Position numbers and translations under genes: made by a program | NCBI GenBank assembly: GCA_964463485.1 | Contig: CAYXDO010000020.1 | Location: forward strand, 1-64,000 | Reading direction: 5' to 3' | From: CAYXDO01 sp964463485 | GTDB lineage: Bacteria > Myxococcota > Kuafuiibacteriia > Kuafuiibacteriales > Kuafuiibacteriaceae | DNA length: 64,000 nucleotides | The notes under the pieces: model-generated | The model's input: the letters and a program-made list of their open reading frames with translations, nothing else | The model's database searches: none | What the model was told of the DNA's origin: nothing | In this document: one piece after another, positions 60,808 through 64,000 of the stretch | Layout of the letters: each line of letters starts with the position of its first letter | How positions within the stretch are numbered: the stretch's first letter is position 1

Positions 60808-63800
60808 CTACAGACTGGCGGTCGCGGTCCCTTCCTCTCGTCGCAGCTTCTCGAGCTCCTCACCCACCGCGTCCACGGTGAGTCTGATCTCGTCCTCGGT
60901 ATGAGTCGCGCTCAAAAAGAACCGAAGCCTCGCCGACGAGTCCTCCACCGCCGGATACACGATCGGTTGCACGTTGATCTTTCGCTTGGCCAACGCGGCG
61001 CTCAGTTTCATGCACAACAGCGAGTTGCCGACGATCACCGGCACCACCGCGTAACCCATCGCGAGCCCCGTATTCAGCCCTCGCGCCTTGGCCATCTCGA
61101 GGAAGAACTTCGAGCGCGAGCGCAGCATCTCCACGATCTCGGGGTGCCGATGCATGAGCTCCAAGGACTTCAGCGCGGCCGCGGCGTTCGACGCGGGCAT
61201 ACCCACCGAGTACACAAACCCAGGCGATGAGTACTTGAGGAACTGGACGAGCGCCTTTTTCCCCGCAATGTACCCGCCGCAGCTCGAGAACGACTTCGAC
61301 ATCGTACCCATCCACATGTCGACGTCGGTCGGGTCGAGCCCCGGGAAATGGTGCCCGACGCCCCGACCCGACGGACCTAACACGCCGATCGAGTGGGCCT
61401 CGTCGATGAGGAGGAGCGACTTGTATCGCTTTTTGATCTCGATGAGTCGCGGGAGATTCGTGACGTCCCCGTCCATCGAATAGATACCTTCCGCGGTGAT
61501 CAGCACCCGGCGGAAATTCGTTCGGATCCGCTTCAGCATCTCCTCGAGCGCGTCCATGTTCTCGTGCGGATAGGGCCGCCGAGTGGCTCCGCTGAGCTTG
61601 ATGCCTTGCAGGATGCTGTCGTGCGCGAGCTGGTCGTGAATGACGAGATCGTCTTTGCCGACGACACAGCCGATCGTCGAGACGTTCGTGGCGTGACCGG
61701 AGACATAGACGATCGCGTCCTCCACGCCGAGGTGGCTCGCGATTCCGGCCTCGAGCTCCCGATGGAGCGGTCGCTCGCCTGAAGCCACTCTGCTCGCCGA
61801 GACCGAGGTCCCGTATTTTTCCACGGCGGCCTTCGACGCCTCGTTGACCTCCGGATGGCCCGAGAACCCGAGATAGTTGTAGCTCGAGTAATTGATCATC
61901 TCGACGCCGTTGACGTTGCTGCGATTCTTGGCGGTGCCGAAGTGGGGGTTGAAGTATGGGTTCTCCAACCCGATCAGCCTCGCCATCTCGAGCCGCTGGT
62001 CGAGCGCGATCACCTCGTCGAACTGAGTCACGTCGTAACTCTCGATGGGGACCTCGACCGGGTGCTCGCCATTCTCACCGTTCTTCTTGGGTCCGGCTTC
62101 GAGCGACGCGATCTTCAGCTCGGACTTCGGCAGCCCCGGCTTGGACAGCCCCGGGGCTGGCCGACCCGAAGGCGGAGCGGTCTCTGGGAGCGGCTCGGGG
62201 CGGACGGTCGAACCGGCCGGCCGCGCGCCGAGCAGCCGATCGTCGAACCGGCCCTCCACGCCTTCGATCACCGCGTACAACCCATTGATGTCGTAAAGCT
62301 TGATGTGGCCGACGAAGGTGTCCCCCTCGACCTTCTCGAGCACGACCTCGGCATCGACCGTGCCGCTCTGTTCGAATGGGCGCACCACGGTAACTTTGTG
62401 AACGCCGACCGGATACCCAGCCTTCTTGATTTGCGCGGCAGCCCAGTACGCCGCGAGCTGGAACGCGCCATCGACGACCAGCGGATCGAGCGCCCAAGCG
62501 TCCCGGTTGATTCCTAGCTCGGTGGGTTTGGAAGTCACCAAGCGGCCGCGAGCGCCGCGCTCGGTGATGATGTCCACGCGGTCGATCGCTCGGAGCGAGG
62601 GCCCGTGGAAGGTGTGTTGCGCGTAGAAAGTGGGTACGTCGAACGGCAAAGGTTTCGACGACCCCGCCAGTGTGGGCGGCGCCGGCAGGTCGACGTTGGC
62701 GCTGATCTTGGCTCGGTAGGCCGGCCGGAAGGTTCCCGACTCGCGCACGAGCAACTCAGCCCGCCCACTTCCTTCCCGCCCTTCGAAGCGAACCTCCACC
62801 TCGACCGGCTCGGTGGCGTCTACCCCCTTGACGAGCTCGAGCTCTTCGATCGTGAACGGCGCTCGAGCGTCGAGCATGAGTGCCTTTTTTCCAACCTCCG
62901 CCATCATGTCGAGCGCGGAGGCGAGCGGCAGGATGGGGCGTCCGATGAGTCGGTGATCGTCGAGGTACGGATGAGTAGTGAGTGAGACAATCTCGCGATG
63001 TGCTGCTCGATCGGTCGGCACCGGGAGCCCTCGCGCGACCACCACGACGCCGGATGCCCTGGGCAACAAGCGCATGAAGGCGTCCACACCCTCGGCCTCG
63101 TCGAGGAAAGTCACCCCCTCCGAAGCCATCGCGCCGCGGAGGATCGCCGGAATCCCGCTGACCATCTTCGAGGCGCTCCACGGCGGCCAGTCGATGGAGA
63201 GCACCCTGACTCTCCCGGCCCCGAGCACCGCCATGTGGTCGAGCAACTCATTGGCCGCGGCGTAGTCGACTTGCCCGGCGTTCCCGAAGCGGCCCGCCCA
63301 CGACGAGAACACGACGAGCGCCTTGAGCTTGGCGTGCGCGGACAAGATCGACGTGTACCCGTCGATCTTGGGAGACATGACGCGGTTGATCGAATCGAGG
63401 GTCTTCTTCTCGACCGCGGCGTCTTCCACCAAACCTGCGGCGTGGATGGCCATCGTCACCGCACCGAGCTCCGCTTCGAGCTCCGCGGCGACCTTCTTCC
63501 ACTCCTTCGTACGCGTCATGTCTGCGGCGACATAACGCACGCGCGGTCCTTGCCCCGAGAGCTCCGACACGAGCGCCCTGATGGCTTGGTCCTCGGCCCT
63601 CCGGCCCACCAACACGATCGCCTTCGGCGCTTCTGCGAGAAGGCGATGTGCGATCGCGCGGCCGAGATCACCGGCGCCGCCGGTGATGAGCACGACGTCG
63701 TCGGGACCCACGAAGCGCTCCTCTTCGAAGCTCGTCTCCACATACGAAGGCACGAAACGCTCGGTCCCAACGAGTCCAACCTCGGGGTCGCGATCGGCGG

Positions 63801-63993
63801 CCAACGCCTCCGCCACGACCTCCCTGGCGGTGACAGCGGCGTCGACCGACGGGTCGACGTCGACGGCACGAATGATGCGGTCCGGACGCTCACGGCTCAA
63901 GGCTTTGGTGAAGCCGAGCAGCGCGGCCTGGAACACGTGAACGTCGAGCGCCTTGCTGCGAACGAGCCCGAGCCTTCCGCCGAGCGCAGTCAC
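60808..63993 (-). CDS. Polyketide synthase C-terminal part: KR - DH - alpha-oxoamine synthase (partial, 5' end outside window)
   Basis: At least 1061 residues, open at the right edge. Residues about 1-330 form a ketoreductase: TGGAGDLG (104-111), S230/S231 in VVFSS, Y244 and N248. Residues about 335-585 are a dehydratase: H347RLIGRPILP (HxxxGxxxxP) and DPLVVD508GAFQ. After a Pro-rich linker (about 585-640) with no carrier-protein GxDS motif comes an AONS/KBL-type PLP enzyme (about 660-1061): NYSSYNYLGF, ASGERPLHRELE, TAEGIYSMDGD, LLLIDEAHSIGVLG (D864), TMSK900SFSSCGGYI with the PLP lysine. Terminal oxoamine synthases release a polyketide by decarboxylative condensation with an amino acid. KR before DH resembles PUFA/enediyne-type iterative synthases, not ordinary modular order. 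Confidence 0.93.
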   Translation of the reverse strand: MTALGGRLGLVRSKALDVHVFQAALLGFTKALSRERPDRIIRAVDVDPSVDAAVTAREVVAEALAADRDPEVGLVGTERFVPSYVETSFEEERFVGPDDVVLITGGAGDLGRAIAHRLLAEAPKAIVLVGRRAEDQAIRALVSELSGQGPRVRYVAADMTRTKEWKKVAAELEAELGAVTMAIHAAGLVEDAAVEKKTLDSINRVMSPKIDGYTSILSAHAKLKALVVFSSWAGRFGNAGQVDYAAANELLDHMAVLGAGRVRVLSIDWPPWSASKMVSGIPAILRGAMASEGVTFLDEAEGVDAFMRLLPRASGVVVVARGLPVPTDRAAHREIVSLTTHPYLDDHRLIGRPILPLASALDMMAEVGKKALMLDARAPFTIEELELVKGVDATEPVEVEVRFEGREGSGRAELLVRESGTFRPAYRAKISANVDLPAPPTLAGSSKPLPFDVPTFYAQHTFHGPSLRAIDRVDIITERGARGRLVTSKPTELGINRDAWALDPLVVDGAFQLAAYWAAAQIKKAGYPVGVHKVTVVRPFEQSGTVDAEVVLEKVEGDTFVGHIKLYDINGLYAVIEGVEGRFDDRLLGARPAGSTVRPEPLPETAPPSGRPAPGLSKPGLPKSELKIASLEAGPKKNGENGEHPVEVPIESYDVTQFDEVIALDQRLEMARLIGLENPYFNPHFGTAKNRSNVNGVEMINYSSYNYLGFSGHPEVNEASKAAVEKYGTSVSASRVASGERPLHRELEAGIASHLGVEDAIVYVSGHATNVSTIGCVVGKDDLVIHDQLAHDSILQGIKLSGATRRPYPHENMDALEEMLKRIRTNFRRVLITAEGIYSMDGDVTNLPRLIEIKKRYKSLLLIDEAHSIGVLGPSGRGVGHHFPGLDPTDVDMWMGTMSKSFSSCGGYIAGKKALVQFLKYSSPGFVYSVGMPASNAAAALKSLELMHRHPEIVEMLRSRSKFFLEMAKARGLNTGLAMGYAVVPVIVGNSLLCMKLSAALAKRKINVQPIVYPAVEDSSARLRFFLSATHTEDEIRLTVDAVGEELEKLRREEGTATASL

Positions 63994-64000
63994 GATGAGC

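Overview
The window looks like a chromosomal segment of a myxobacterium (Myxococcota, probably a Polyangiales-type soil or sediment lineage). The basis is high GC, many long open reading frames, two eukaryote-like Ser/Thr kinases (one PknK-like with an AAA module), FHA, PilZ and PEGA domain proteins, a sigma-54 activator, a MYXO-CTERM tail, an unusually large number of secreted lipoproteins, and exported cytochrome/DUF1501 genes. Nothing ties it to a named species. I saw no rRNA, tRNA, CRISPR array, intact insertion sequence or prophage.

Layout. 1-130: possible 5'-truncated transposase remnant and a repeat fragment. 130-5265: beta-helix lipoprotein, exported MsrA, an orphan CARF protein of the CRISPR-associated NE0113 family, and an FHA-PilZ protein. 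5276-8136: KamA-type radical SAM aminomutase and an ATP-grasp ligase in one operon. 8137-14756: PknK-like kinase, di-haem propeller lipoprotein, OmpR-type regulator. 14806-19118: two paralogous serine beta-lactamase-fold proteins and a PEGA-tailed kinase. 19354-22065: large lipase-like lipoprotein. 22204-25631: a sigma-54 promoter, a PilZ protein and an FHA/GGDEF-like/sigma-54 activator. 25641-30321: MYXO-CTERM hydrolase, a trypsin fused to a dead L,D-transpeptidase domain, and a DUF805-SRPBCC membrane protein. 30382-36114: small mixed genes, separated by short repeats that look like non-autonomous mobile elements. 36177-42069: PyrD, a metallo-hydrolase-like protein, rhodanese-MoeB, a secreted beta-sandwich protein and an Fe-ADH with an altered metal site. 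42174-53608: plus-strand run with glycerate kinase, a WaaP-like pseudokinase, a set of anchored PEGA-type proteins, sugar epimerase, glycosyltransferase, LPP20-like lipoprotein and ParB-like protein. 53622-55842: head-to-head pair of paralogous lipoproteins. 55852-60692: four-gene operon of exported haem/DUF1501 proteins. 60808-64000: C-terminal part of a polyketide synthase with the unusual order KR-DH-oxoamine synthase.

How it fits together. Most products are predicted to act in the envelope or to sense signals there: lipoproteins, PEGA and FHA/PilZ readers, Ser/Thr kinases. Housekeeping genes (pyrD, moeB, glycerate kinase, msrA) are scattered among them. The best candidates for undescribed biology are the PKS with a terminal oxoamine synthase, the CARF protein without CRISPR, the protease/pseudo-transpeptidase chimera, the KamA/ATP-grasp pair, and the sigma-54-driven PilZ/activator locus. 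All functional statements come from reading the sequence; no database search was run.
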